From CSP1-4 sp963777975 (GTDB lineage Bacteria; Chloroflexota; Limnocylindria; Limnocylindrales; CSP1-4): 64,000 nt of DNA. Below are positions 43,786 through 52,638 of this stretch, piece after piece. The stretch spans positions 194,163-258,162 of the forward strand of contig CAVZSO010000005.1 in NCBI GenBank assembly GCA_963777975.1. Direction: 5' to 3'. Positions within the stretch are counted from its first letter, which is position 1; each line of letters starts with the position of its first letter. Both the position numbers and the translations under genes were made by a program. Below the pieces are notes generated by a model. That model was not told where the DNA came from and searched no databases. It was given only the letters and a program-made list of their open reading frames with translations.

Positions 43786-46113
43786 GTGACACAGGTCGTC
43801 GAGGCAGTCGACGGGCCGCTTCTCATCTTTACGCCTTCAGGGCGTCGCGGGCATTTCCCGGTCGGGACGCTGGTCCTGGATGCCGCGCGCTCGCTGGGCG
43901 TCGACATCGACTCGGTCTGCGGCGGGCGCGGCATCTGCGGCCGCTGCCAGGTTCGGCCGATGACCGGCTCGTTCACCAAGCACGGCATCGAGTCGTCGGC
44001 CGAGCATCTCGCTGCACCGGGCGCCGTGGAGGCCGACTACGAACTGACCCGTGCGCCGCTGACCGAGGGCTGTCGCCTGTCCTGCGCCGCGGCGCTGCTT
44101 GGCGACATCGTCGTCGACGTGCCGCCGGAGAGCCAGGTCCACCGCCAGGTCGTGCGCAAGGGCATCGCCCGTCGAGCCTTCACGGTCGACCCGGTCGTCC
44201 GCCTCCACTATGTCGAAGTCGTGCCCCCTGAGCTGGCCTCGCCGACCGGCGACCTCGGCCGTCTGTTCGAGGCGCTGGAGCGCGAGTGGGCGTTGACCGG
44301 CCTGAGCGCCGACCTCCACGTCGTGAAGGCGCTCCAGCCGGCGCTCACGAAGGGCGGCTACAAGGTGACCGTCGCCGTCCACGCCGCGAAGCAGGTCATC
44401 GCGATCTGGCCCGGCTTCCAGGACCGAGCCCTGGGCGTCGCCATCGACGTCGGCTCGACGACCATCGCCGGCCACCTGGCCGACCTCGAGCGGGGCGACG
44501 TGCTCGCCTCGGCCGGCGTCATGAACCCACAGATCCGCTTCGGCGAGGATCTCATGAGCCGGGTCTCGTTCGCCATGCTGCACGACGGTGGCGCGGTCGA
44601 GATGACCGCGGTCGTGCGCGCGGCCATCGCCGACCTGGTCGCCCAGCTGGCCATCCAGGCGGGCGAAGACGCCGACCACATCCTCGAGCTGGCGGTCGTC
44701 GGCAATCCGATCATGCACCACCTCCTGCTGGGCATCGACCCGGTGCCGCTGGGCTCGGCGCCGTTCGCGCTGGCCACCGATCGCGCGGTCCATGGCCTGG
44801 CCTCGGACATCGGCCTGGCCGCCATCAACGACGGCGCGCGGCTGTACGTGCTGCCCTGCATCGCCGGCCACGTGGGCGCCGATACGGCCGGTGTGATGCT
44901 CGCCGAGACGCCCTATCGATCGAAGCGCATGACGCTCATCGTCGATGTCGGCACCAACGCCGAGATCGTGCTCGGCGACGCGCGTCGGCTGCTGGCGGCC
45001 TCCAGCCCGACTGGCCCCGCCTTCGAGGGTGCGCAGATCAGCTCCGGCCAGCGGGCGGCGCCAGGCGCCATCGAACGCGTGCGCATCGACCGCCAGACGC
45101 TCGAGCCGCGCTTCCGGGTCATCGGCAGCGAGGTCTGGTCGGACGAGCCGGGCTTCGCCGAGGCCATCACCGAGAGCGGCGTCACCGGCATCTGCGGGTC
45201 GGGCATCGTCGAGGTCGTCGCCGAGCTCTACCTGGCCGGCGTGATCACGACCGACGGCATCGTCGACGGCCGGCAGGCCGCCCGCTCGCCGCGCGTCATC
45301 GCCGATGGGCGGACCTTCAGCTACCTGCTGCACGACGGCACGCCGCGCATCCTGGTGACCCAGAACGACGTGCGCGCCATCCAGCTCGCCAAGGCCGCCC
45401 TGTATGCCGGCGTCCGGCTGCTCATGGACCACCTGGGCATCGAGGCCGTCGATCAGGTCCGGCTGGCCGGTGCCTTCGGCAGCCAGATCGACCCACTCCA
45501 CGCCATGGTCCTCGGCCTCATCCCCGATTGCGAGCTGGCACAGGTCGAGGCGGCCGGCAATGCCGCCGGGACCGGCGCCCTCATCGCCCTCCTGTCGGCC
45601 AACGCACGGCGCGAGATCGAGACCCAGGTCCGTCGCGTCGAGAAGATCGAGACCGCCGTCGAGCCCCGCTTCCAGGAGCACTTCGTGGCGGCCATGGCCA
45701 TCCCCCACAAGACGGCCGAACACCCCAACCTTTCGCTCGTCGTCGAGCTACCGGCGCCGGCGCCGTTCGACCCCGAGGCCGCCGAACGGGCGCTCCGGCC
45801 GACGACGGGCTCGAGCGACCGACGACCGACCGCACGGCGCGACCCCATGATCGAGCCGATCGCAGCAGGGCGACGGAGGAGATCCGATGACCGACGAGAC
45901 GACCCGCCGACGCGCCGGCGGACGAGCGGCTCGGCAGGCCGCGCGCGCCCACGACACGACGGTCCACCCGCCGTTCCTGACGCGCACCATGGCGCCCTTC
46001 GAGGTCCTCTCCGAGGAGGGTCTGGCGCTCATCGAGCACAACGCCGACACCATCCTCGAGGAGGTCGGGCTCGACTTCCGGAACGACGCCGACGCCCTCC
46101 GGCTGCTGCGTGA
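43786..46113 (+). CDS. ASKHA-domain corrinoid activation protein with 2Fe-2S domain
   Basis: 775 residues from GTG 43786. An N-terminal ferredoxin-like domain carries the 2Fe-2S cysteines in SVCGGRGICGRCQV plus CRLSCAA. A linker leads to the ASKHA ATPase part (LGVAIDVGSTTIAGHLADLE, MTLIVDVGTNAEIVLGDARR, GICGSGIVEVVAELYLAGVI). This is the RACo/RamA-type layout: it reduces inactive Co(II) corrinoid to Co(I) using ATP. The frame runs 227 bases into the next gene with an Arg-rich tail of no family character, so the natural stop near 45.88 kb may have been lost by an indel. Confidence 0.87.
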   Translation: MTQVVEAVDGPLLIFTPSGRRGHFPVGTLVLDAARSLGVDIDSVCGGRGICGRCQVRPMTGSFTKHGIESSAEHLAAPGAVEADYELTRAPLTEGCRLSCAAALLGDIVVDVPPESQVHRQVVRKGIARRAFTVDPVVRLHYVEVVPPELASPTGDLGRLFEALEREWALTGLSADLHVVKALQPALTKGGYKVTVAVHAAKQVIAIWPGFQDRALGVAIDVGSTTIAGHLADLERGDVLASAGVMNPQIRFGEDLMSRVSFAMLHDGGAVEMTAVVRAAIADLVAQLAIQAGEDADHILELAVVGNPIMHHLLLGIDPVPLGSAPFALATDRAVHGLASDIGLAAINDGARLYVLPCIAGHVGADTAGVMLAETPYRSKRMTLIVDVGTNAEIVLGDARRLLAASSPTGPAFEGAQISSGQRAAPGAIERVRIDRQTLEPRFRVIGSEVWSDEPGFAEAITESGVTGICGSGIVEVVAELYLAGVITTDGIVDGRQAARSPRVIADGRTFSYLLHDGTPRILVTQNDVRAIQLAKAALYAGVRLLMDHLGIEAVDQVRLAGAFGSQIDPLHAMVLGLIPDCELAQVEAAGNAAGTGALIALLSANARREIETQVRRVEKIETAVEPRFQEHFVAAMAIPHKTAEHPNLSLVVELPAPAPFDPEAAERALRPTTGSSDRRPTARRDPMIEPIAAGRRRRSDDRRDDPPTRRRTSGSAGRARPRHDGPPAVPDAHHGALRGPLRGGSGAHRAQRRHHPRGGRARLPERRRRPPAAA

Positions 46114-47428
46114 TGCGGGCGCCGATGTCCAGGGCGAGCGCGTCCGCTTCCCGCGCGGCATGTGCCGGCGGATCGTGCAGGCGTCCGCCCCGAGCGACTT
46201 CTGGCAGGTCGCCCGGAACCCGGCGCGCAACGTCCACATCGGCGGCATGAGCACCGTCTTCGCGCCGGCCTACGGGCCGCCCTTCGTGCGCGACCTCGAC
46301 AACGGGCGCCGCTACGGGACCATCGAGGACTTCCGCAACTTCGTGAAGCTGGCCTACATGACGCCCTACCTGCACCACAGCGGCGGGACCGTCTGCGAGC
46401 CGGTCGACCTGCCCGTCAACAAGCGCCACTTCGACATGGTCTACAGCCACATGCGCTGGTCCGACAAGCCGTTCATGGGCTCGGTCACCCAGCCGCAGCG
46501 CGCCCAGGACACGGTCGACATGGCGCGCATCCTCTTCGGTCCGGAGTTCCTCGAGGACAACGTCACGATCCTCAGCCTCATCAACGCCAACTCGCCGTTG
46601 GTGTGGGACTCGGTCATGCTCGGCGCCGCGCGCAACTACGCACTGGCCAACCAGGCGACCATCATCACGCCCTTCATCCTGGCCGGAGCCATGTCGCCGG
46701 TCACCGCCGCCGCCGTCTGTGCGCAGACGCTGGCCGAGGCGCTGGGCTGCATGACCTTCGTCCAGCTCGTCCGCCCGGGCGCGCCGGTCGTGCTCGGCTC
46801 GTTCGCCAGCTCGATCTCGATGCAGTCGGGCGCACCCACGTTCGGCACGCCCGAGCCCGCTCTCGTCCTGTATGCCATGGCGGCCCTGGCGCGAAGGCTC
46901 GGGGTCCCCTTTCGGTCGGGCGGCTCCTTGTGTGGATCCAAGATCCCCGATGCCCAGGCAGCCTACGAATCGGCGGCCACGCTCCAGCCGACCGTCCTGG
47001 CCGGCGTCAACTTCGTGCTCCACGCCGCCGGCTGGCTGGAGGGCGGCCTGGCCATGGGCTATGAGAAGTTCATCCTCGACGTCGATCAGTGCGGGATGAT
47101 GGGCGTCTTCATCGAGGGCATCGACCTGTCGGAGAACGGCCAGGCGCTCGACGCCATCCGCGAGAACGGGCCGGGTCAGCACTTCCTCGGCACGGCGCAC
47201 ACGCTGGCGAACTTCGAGACCGCCTTCTACCGCTCGACCGTGGCCGACAACAACTCCTTCGAGCAGTGGCTCGAGGATGGCAGCAAGGACGCGGCCCAGC
47301 GCGCCAACGGTGTCTGGAAGAAGATGCTCGCCGAGTACGAAGCTCCGCCCATCGATCCCGGCATCGACGAGGCGCTCCTCGACTTCATCGCCCGGCGCAA
47401 GGCGTCCTTCCCGGATTCGGACGTCTAG
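45887..47428 (+). CDS. MttB-family methyltransferase without pyrrolysine (probable glycine betaine demethylase)
   Basis: 513 residues from ATG 45887, preceded by GGAGGAG. HPPFLTRTMAPFEVLSEEGL and EHNADTILEEVGLDFRNDAD are the MttB start. The core has QSGAPTFGTPEPALVLYAMA, FRSGGSLCGSKIPDAQAAYE and GWLEGGLAMGYEKFILDVDQ. The frame has no in-frame TAG, so it belongs to the non-pyrrolysine branch, whose characterised members demethylate glycine betaine, proline betaine, carnitine or butyrobetaine. Neighbouring betaine uptake and dimethylglycine dehydrogenase genes favour glycine betaine as substrate (inference). Confidence 0.9.
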   Translation: MTDETTRRRAGGRAARQAARAHDTTVHPPFLTRTMAPFEVLSEEGLALIEHNADTILEEVGLDFRNDADALRLLRDAGADVQGERVRFPRGMCRRIVQASAPSDFWQVARNPARNVHIGGMSTVFAPAYGPPFVRDLDNGRRYGTIEDFRNFVKLAYMTPYLHHSGGTVCEPVDLPVNKRHFDMVYSHMRWSDKPFMGSVTQPQRAQDTVDMARILFGPEFLEDNVTILSLINANSPLVWDSVMLGAARNYALANQATIITPFILAGAMSPVTAAAVCAQTLAEALGCMTFVQLVRPGAPVVLGSFASSISMQSGAPTFGTPEPALVLYAMAALARRLGVPFRSGGSLCGSKIPDAQAAYESAATLQPTVLAGVNFVLHAAGWLEGGLAMGYEKFILDVDQCGMMGVFIEGIDLSENGQALDAIRENGPGQHFLGTAHTLANFETAFYRSTVADNNSFEQWLEDGSKDAAQRANGVWKKMLAEYEAPPIDPGIDEALLDFIARRKASFPDSDV

Positions 47429-47437
47429 GTCTCGCGC

Positions 47438-48307
47438 GTGGCCCGACGGGAACTCGCTCCATCGGCCCAGGCCGCCATCGCCGGCGTTCTCGAGGCGCCC
47501 AAGTTCGAGCTCATCCCGCTCAAGAACGTCGACGACCAGGCGGCGTTCCTGCCGCCCGGGGCGACGGTCTCGGTGACCGCCTCGCCGGCCAAGGGCATCG
47601 AGGCCACGGTCGAGCTCTGCGAGCGGCTCGAGGCCAGGGGCTTCCACGTCATCCCGCACCTCTCGGCGCGCATGATCCGCGATCGGGGCCACCTGGCGGA
47701 GCTGCTCGCCCGCCTCGACGCGGCGGCGATCGACCATGCCTTCGTCGTCGGTGGCGACGCCGAGCAGCCGGGCGAGTACCTGGACGGCCTGTCGCTGCTT
47801 CGGGCGATGGCCGAGATCGGCAGTGGCCTGACGGACATCGGCGTGCCCTGCTACCCGGATGGCCACGCCACCATCGCCGAAACGGCCCTGCGCCAGGCAC
47901 TCGCGGACAAGCAGCCCTTCGTGCAGTCGATGACGACCCAGATGTGCTTCGATGCGAGAGCCATCACGACCTGGCTGGCCGATCGTCGCGCAGCCGGGAT
48001 CACGCTGCCTGTCTGGATCGGCCTGCCTGGTGTCGCCGAGCTGCACAAGCTGATGCTCATCAGCGCGCGCATCGGCGTCGCCGACACCAAGCGCTTCCTG
48101 GCCAAGAACACGCGCCTCGTCGGTCGGTTGGTGCGCCCCGGTGGCTACAGCCCGCACGGACTGCTGGAGGGCCTGGCGCCCGCGCTGGCCGACCCCACGG
48201 CGGACATCCGCGGTCTCCACATCTACACGTTCAACCAGGTCGAGACGACCGAGGAATGGCGCCATCGGTACCTGGAACGGCTGCTGGCTGTCCCGGCGAG
48301 CGCGTGA
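47438..48307 (+). CDS. Methylenetetrahydrofolate reductase family protein
   Basis: 289 residues from GTG 47438, a TIM-barrel protein of the MTHFR family. KFELIPLKNVDDQAAFLPPG, HVIPHLSARMIRDRGHLAEL, HAFVVGGDAEQPGEYLDGLS, QSMTTQMCFDARAITTWLAD and the late GLHIYTFNQVETTEEWRHRY match the family. In this operon it would run in the oxidative direction, methyl-THF to methylene-THF, feeding FolD/FchA. No zinc-finger partner (MetV) gene is nearby. It follows mttB by nine bases. Confidence 0.88.
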   Translation: MARRELAPSAQAAIAGVLEAPKFELIPLKNVDDQAAFLPPGATVSVTASPAKGIEATVELCERLEARGFHVIPHLSARMIRDRGHLAELLARLDAAAIDHAFVVGGDAEQPGEYLDGLSLLRAMAEIGSGLTDIGVPCYPDGHATIAETALRQALADKQPFVQSMTTQMCFDARAITTWLADRRAAGITLPVWIGLPGVAELHKLMLISARIGVADTKRFLAKNTRLVGRLVRPGGYSPHGLLEGLAPALADPTADIRGLHIYTFNQVETTEEWRHRYLERLLAVPASA

Positions 48308-48361
48308 TGCCGCCGTATCATGTCGCCACCCCGCAACCGCTCCGCGCGAAGAGAGGCGACG

Positions 48362-48784
48362 ATGCCCGGCACCGATGACAAGCTCGACCTGATCCGCAAG
48401 GTCCCGCTCTTCGCGACCTGCGATCGTCGGGACATCAAGCAGATCGGCGCGCTGGCCGAACTCGTCGACCTGCCGGCCGGCAAGGTCATCGTGCGCCAAG
48501 GCGCCACCGGACACGAATTCTTCGTCGTCTCGAAGGGCGCCTTGCGTGTCGAGCGCGACGGTCGGGTCATCAACCGTTTGGGGCCCGGACAGTTCGCTGG
48601 CGAGATCGCGCTCATCGACGGCGGGCCACGAACCGCCAGCGTCGTCGTGGATGAGCCATCGACGGTGCTGCTCATGGGTCACCGAGAGTTCCACTCCCTG
48701 CTCGAGCAGTACCCGACGATCCAGCTCAAGATCCTGCAGGTCCTGGCCAAACGGGTGCGGGCGACGGATCCCGAGTCGATCTGA
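48362..48784 (+). CDS. Stand-alone cyclic nucleotide-binding domain protein
   Basis: 140 residues from ATG 48362 (GAGG upstream). The single domain has DLPAGKVIVRQGATGHEFFV, GRVINRLGPGQFAGEIALID and GGPRTASVVVDEPSTVLLMG, i.e. the phosphate-binding cassette GEIALIDGGPRTAS of cNMP sensors. A C-terminal helix (IQLKILQVLAKRVRATDP) follows, but there is no DNA-binding domain. It may modulate a partner enzyme in response to cyclic nucleotide. It sits between the MTHFR-like gene and fhs on the same strand. Confidence 0.85.
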   Translation: MPGTDDKLDLIRKVPLFATCDRRDIKQIGALAELVDLPAGKVIVRQGATGHEFFVVSKGALRVERDGRVINRLGPGQFAGEIALIDGGPRTASVVVDEPSTVLLMGHREFHSLLEQYPTIQLKILQVLAKRVRATDPESI

Positions 48785-48955
48785 CGCGCCCGGTATCAGG
48801 CGCCTGATGTCCGCGCCAGATGGATGGCGTCAGCCGGCTGGTCCGCCTGGCCGTCGAACATGATGACGAGCACCTCGGATCGTTGACGGGGCCAGCCTCG
48901 CGAGCCGCCGCCGCGACCTAGAATCCAGCCCCCACCCAAGGAGCGACCGAGCCCG

Positions 48956-50671
48956 ATGTCGATGCCCAGCAGCCTCCAGATCGCCCAGGCCGCCTCGATG
49001 CGCCCGATCGCCGACATCGGCGCCGAGCTGGGGCTGCTGCCCGAGGAGCTCGAGCTCTACGGGCCGTACAAGGCCAAGATCAGCCTCGACGTCCTGCGCC
49101 GACTCGCCGACCGCCCGAACGGCCGCGAGATCCTCATCACGGCCATCACCCCGACCCCGCTCGGCGAAGGCAAGACGACCACGACCATCGGCCTGGCCCA
49201 GGGCCTCAATCGCATCGGCGTGCGCACGGCGGTCGCCATCCGCCAGCCGTCCCTCGGCCCTGTCTTCGGCATCAAGGGTGGCGCGGCCGGCGGCGGCTAC
49301 AGCCAGATCGTGCCCATGGAGGACTTCAACCTCCACCTGACCGGCGACAACCACGCCGTGACCGCGGCCCACAACCTCGCCGCGGCCTTCATCGACAACC
49401 ACCTGCACCACGGCAACGTCCTGGGCATCGAGCCACACTCGATCTCCTGGCCGCATGTCGTGGACATCAGCGACCGGGCATTGCGACACGCGGTCATCGG
49501 CCTTGGTTCGGCCGAGGACGGCATCCCGCGCGAGACCGAGTGGCAGATCAGCGTTGCCTCGGAGGTCATGGCCATCCTCGCCCTGGCGACGGACATCCAC
49601 GACCTGCGCGCGCGCTTCGGCCGCATCGTCGTGGCGCGCACGCGCGACGACAAGCCGGTCACGCTGGAGGATCTCAAGGTCGCCGGCGCGATGACCGTCC
49701 TGATGCGGGACGCCATCAAACCCAACCTGCTCCAGACGCTCGAGGGCGGTCCGGCCTTCGTCCACGCCGGGCCGTTCGCCAACATCGCCCACGGCAACTC
49801 GTCCGTGCTGGCCGATCGGGTCGCCCTCAAGCTCGTCGACGCGGTTTGCACAGAGGCCGGCTTCGGGGCCGACATGGGCGCCCAGAAGTTCATGGACATC
49901 AAGTGCCGCCTGGGCGGCATCCGGCCGTCAGCAGCGGTCGTCGTGGCCACCATCCGGGCGCTCAAGATGCACGGCGGCGTGGGCAAGATCGTGGCCGGCA
50001 AGCCGCTCGACCCGGCACTCGAGGCCGAGGACCCAGAGGCGGTCCGACGCGGCGCCGCCAACCTGGCCAAGCAGATCGAGAACATGCGCCTGTACGGTGT
50101 GCCGGTCGTGGCCGCCGTCAACGCCTTCCCGACCGACGCTCCATCCGAGGTCGCCGCCCTGCGTGAGGTCGCCCTGGCCGCCGGTGCCTCGTCGGCTGTC
50201 GTCGCGTCGCACTTCGCCGACGGTGGCGCTGGCGCCGAGGATCTGGCCCGAGCCGTATGGGCGGTGGCACAGGCGAGCGGTCCGGATGGCGCCACCGACT
50301 TCCGCTTCCTGTACCCCGACGAGATGCCCCTGGCCGAGAAGATCGAGACCATCGCCACCCGCATCTATGGCGCCGACGGGGTGGACTTCGGGGCCGGCGT
50401 GCTGAAGACCCTTGAGCGTATCGAGTCGGATGGTCATCGCAGCCTGCCCATCTGCATGGCCAAGACGCACCTCTCGCTCTCGACCGACGCGACCAAGAAG
50501 GGCCGTCCGTCCGGCTTCCGCGTGCCGGTTCGCGACGCTCGTCTCTTCGCGGGCGCCGGCTTCGTGACCGCCTACTGCGGCGACATGCGCACGATGCCCG
50601 GCCTGCCATCACGACCAGGCGGCGAGGGCGTCGACATCGACGCCGAGGGCAACGTCGTCGGCCTGTTCTAG
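48956..50671 (+). CDS. fhs: Formate-tetrahydrofolate ligase
   Basis: 571 residues. The P-loop ITPTPLGEGKTTTTIGLAQG, RQPSLGPVFGIKGGAAGGGY and HLTGDNHAVTAAHNLAAAFI, the NANIAHGN-like FANIAHGNSSVLAD, and the C-terminal ICMAKTHLSLSTDATKKGRP are all present. The enzyme interconverts 10-formyl-THF + ADP + Pi and formate + ATP. In a methyl-oxidising direction it would yield one ATP per methyl group. A promoter-like TAGAAT (48919-48924) and AAGGAG precede it. Its TAG stop shares three bases with the opposing RsbU-like gene. Confidence 0.95.
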   Translation: MSMPSSLQIAQAASMRPIADIGAELGLLPEELELYGPYKAKISLDVLRRLADRPNGREILITAITPTPLGEGKTTTTIGLAQGLNRIGVRTAVAIRQPSLGPVFGIKGGAAGGGYSQIVPMEDFNLHLTGDNHAVTAAHNLAAAFIDNHLHHGNVLGIEPHSISWPHVVDISDRALRHAVIGLGSAEDGIPRETEWQISVASEVMAILALATDIHDLRARFGRIVVARTRDDKPVTLEDLKVAGAMTVLMRDAIKPNLLQTLEGGPAFVHAGPFANIAHGNSSVLADRVALKLVDAVCTEAGFGADMGAQKFMDIKCRLGGIRPSAAVVVATIRALKMHGGVGKIVAGKPLDPALEAEDPEAVRRGAANLAKQIENMRLYGVPVVAAVNAFPTDAPSEVAALREVALAAGASSAVVASHFADGGAGAEDLARAVWAVAQASGPDGATDFRFLYPDEMPLAEKIETIATRIYGADGVDFGAGVLKTLERIESDGHRSLPICMAKTHLSLSTDATKKGRPSGFRVPVRDARLFAGAGFVTAYCGDMRTMPGLPSRPGGEGVDIDAEGNVVGLF

Positions 50672-51499
50672 GCCGGGCTGCGTCGGACGGCGAGCAAGGT
50701 GATGTCGTCGGCTGGCTCGGCATCGGCCGCGAAGCGTTCGAGGGCGGCCATGATGGCGGCGACCACGTCGTTGGCAGTCCCGCCATCGACCTCACCGACC
50801 ACGTCGAGCAGACGCTCGAGTCCGAATCGACGCCCGTCCGGCCCCGTGGCGTCGGTCACACCGTCGGTGTAGGCGACGAACAGGTCACCGGCTCCGAGGG
50901 TCACCGTCCGGTCGACGGACGGACAACCGCTCGAAGAGCCCGAGCATCTCGCCGGGCGACCGAAGCTCCCGGAGGCGGTGCGAACCGCTGCGTCGAAGCA
51001 AGGGGAATTCGTGGCCTGCCGATGCGTAGCGAAGTCGTCCATCGGCGGCGTCGAGCACCGCGACGAGAGCGGTCAGGAAGAGGCCGGTTCGCGCGTCGCG
51101 GACGAGGACGCGATTGGTTCGTCGGAGCGTGTCCGACGGCCCGCTGCCGTTGTAGGCCGCCGAGCGCATGACGGCCCGACTGAAGGCCATCATCAGGGCG
51201 GCAGGCAGGCCCTTGCCGGTCACGTCCGCGACGACCAGTCCAAGCGTGTGGCGCGGGGCAGGGAGGTCATAGACGTCGTAGAAGTCGCCGCCCACCATCC
51301 TGGCCGCGCGGTACGCGACGGCGATCTCCCAGCCCTCCGGCGCCGGAGGGTCGGCCGGCATGAGGTTGAGCTGGATCCGGCGAGCGAAGGCCAGGTCGCG
51401 CTCCGCCCGAAGCCGCTCACTCGCCAACTTGGCACGGAGCCGCTCGATCTCGCGATCGCGAGGATCATCCGGTGCGTCCTCGCACCGGCGGCGTGTCAC
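50668..51499 (-). CDS. PP2C-type serine phosphatase (RsbU/SpoIIE-like; one frameshift)
   Basis: About 276 residues across two frames. From ATG 51499 the product contains FARRIQLNLMPADPPAPEGW, MVGGDFYDVYDL, GLVVADVTGKGLPAALMMAF and RYASAGHEFPLL. Near 50925 one base shifts the frame, and the end GAGDLFVAYTDGVTDATGPD followed by ADDITLLAVRRSP completes the PP2C-like domain with its Asp ligands. Such phosphatases dephosphorylate an anti-anti-sigma factor; an STAS and an anti-sigma kinase gene lie directly upstream on the same strand. The shift is probably technical. The N-terminus is a coiled coil without a sensor domain. Confidence 0.8.
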
Positions 51500-51523
51500 G
51501 CTCAGTCATCGCGAGCCGGCGGC

Positions 51524-51943
51524 TCAGAACGCAGCGATCGCGTCGGCCTCGTCCGTCCGGACGTCGATGAAGCGATCCATGCCCGTTCGCTCCATGACGC
51601 GCCGGAGCGAGGAGCCAGGTGCATCAGGGATGAGCACCTTGACATGCGGTTGGAGACCGGCCTCGACGGACGCCTCCAGCGCGTGATGGGCCGCCCAGCC
51701 CGATTCCAGGTCGGGCGGCTCGCTGCCGTTGAAGATCAGCGCCAGGCTGTGCAAGGCGACGAGGCCGGAACTGCCCATGAACGGCACGTTCCGGAGGTCG
51801 ACGAGCAGGTCTCGGTCGCCCTCCGCGTACAGGCGCCGTCCTTCATCGATGAGCGCCTCGTAGGTCGACGCGTCGAGGTCGCCCTCGACACGCAGGACGG
51901 TGACCGGGATGCGGCCCTGGACTCGATCAACGGTGGTCGTCAC
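51524..51943 (-). CDS. STAS-domain anti-anti-sigma factor (RsbV-like)
   Basis: 139 residues. VTVLRVEGDLDASTYEALID and DLLVDLRNVPFMGSSGLVAL form the STAS fold; the Ser pair in FMGSSGL is the expected phosphorylation site. The C-terminal part (HVKVLIPDAPGSSLRRVMER and TGMDRFIDVRTDEADAI) is the usual second half. When dephosphorylated it should bind the anti-sigma kinase encoded next to it. It is the middle gene of an RsbW-RsbV-RsbU-like set. Confidence 0.88.
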   Translation of the reverse strand: MTTTVDRVQGRIPVTVLRVEGDLDASTYEALIDEGRRLYAEGDRDLLVDLRNVPFMGSSGLVALHSLALIFNGSEPPDLESGWAAHHALEASVEAGLQPHVKVLIPDAPGSSLRRVMERTGMDRFIDVRTDEADAIAAF

Positions 51944-51969
51944 TGCGTCCCTTCCTTTCCGCGACGGTT

Positions 51970-52413
51970 TCAGACATCGGGCGACAGCTTGAGGGCCAAG
52001 GTCAATTCGTTGCCATGGCCGCGGCGGCGCCGGTGCTCCATCCGGTCCACCGAGACGCGCGCGAGGTAGATCCCCAGGCCACCGGGCGCTCGACGACCGA
52101 GCGGGACGCGAAGGTCGGGTGCGGGTCGCGCGGTGGGATCGAACAGCGGCGCCCGATCACGCAGACGGACGACCACCTCGTGGCCGTCGCCGGAGACTTC
52201 GACCTCGAGCGGCCCGCCTCGGCCACCATAGCCGTGCGTGATGACGTTCGCGACGGCATCGTCGACGGCGACCACCAGGTCGTCGACCGCCTCGGGTCTC
52301 GCCCCGAGTGAGCCAGCGGTCGTGTGCACGAATGCGCGGATCGCGGCGAGGTCAGACAACTCGGCGAAGGGCATGTCGAGCGTCCGAGTCGCGATCACGG
52401 CACTGATTGTCAA
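51970..52413 (-). CDS. Anti-sigma factor serine kinase (RsbW-like GHKL ATPase)
   Basis: 147 residues from TTG 52413, or 142 from GTG 52398; neither has a strong ribosome site. The GHKL ATPase boxes are present: the N-box VDDLVVAVDDAVANVITHGY, the G1 box VVRLRDRAPLFDP and the G2 box APGGLGIYLARVSVDRMEHR. It should bind and inhibit a sigma factor or phosphorylate the STAS protein downstream. No sigma factor gene is in the window. Confidence 0.88.
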   Translation of the reverse strand: MTISAVIATRTLDMPFAELSDLAAIRAFVHTTAGSLGARPEAVDDLVVAVDDAVANVITHGYGGRGGPLEVEVSGDGHEVVVRLRDRAPLFDPTARPAPDLRVPLGRRAPGGLGIYLARVSVDRMEHRRRRGHGNELTLALKLSPDV

Positions 52414-52531
52414 TCATCAGCCGTGCGGGCGTCCCTCTTGCGAGCGTAGCGGCTGCCATGCTCGTGGCCGGATGGGACCATCGGGGGAGGGCGCCTGACG
52501 GTGGCCGACCGCGAGGATTTCCACGCTGCTC

Positions 52532-52560
52532 TTGTCAGAATTCGTTGACCTGCGTACGAT
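52532..52560 (+). promoter_or_regulatory. Predicted promoter of the ErpA-like gene
   Basis: TTGTCA (52532-52537), 17 bases, then TACGAT (52555-52560) is a good housekeeping promoter. Transcription should start near 52567, which is also an in-frame GTG. The mRNA would either be leaderless from that GTG or have a 72-base leader before ATG 52639. Confidence 0.6.
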
Positions 52561-52638
52561 GACTGGGTGCCAGGCACCAGCCTGGACTCGAACCGCCAGA
52601 TACCTGACCCGCGACCGAGCGAGAGGACACCCATCCAG

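Noticed and set aside
43837..45723. 628-codon open frame on the minus strand
   Set aside because: It is antisense to the ASKHA reactivase gene; the product is a His/Asp/Gly/Arg mixture without motifs, as expected from the complement of GC-rich codons.
45887..47428. Pyrrolysine read-through in the MttB homologue
   Set aside because: There is no in-frame TAG in the 513-codon frame, so the protein belongs to the non-pyrrolysine branch.
45581..48694. 1,037-codon open frame on the minus strand
   Set aside because: It spans the antisense of four recognisable genes (reactivase end, MttB homologue, MTHFR-like, cNMP sensor), is low-complexity, and has no homology-like features.
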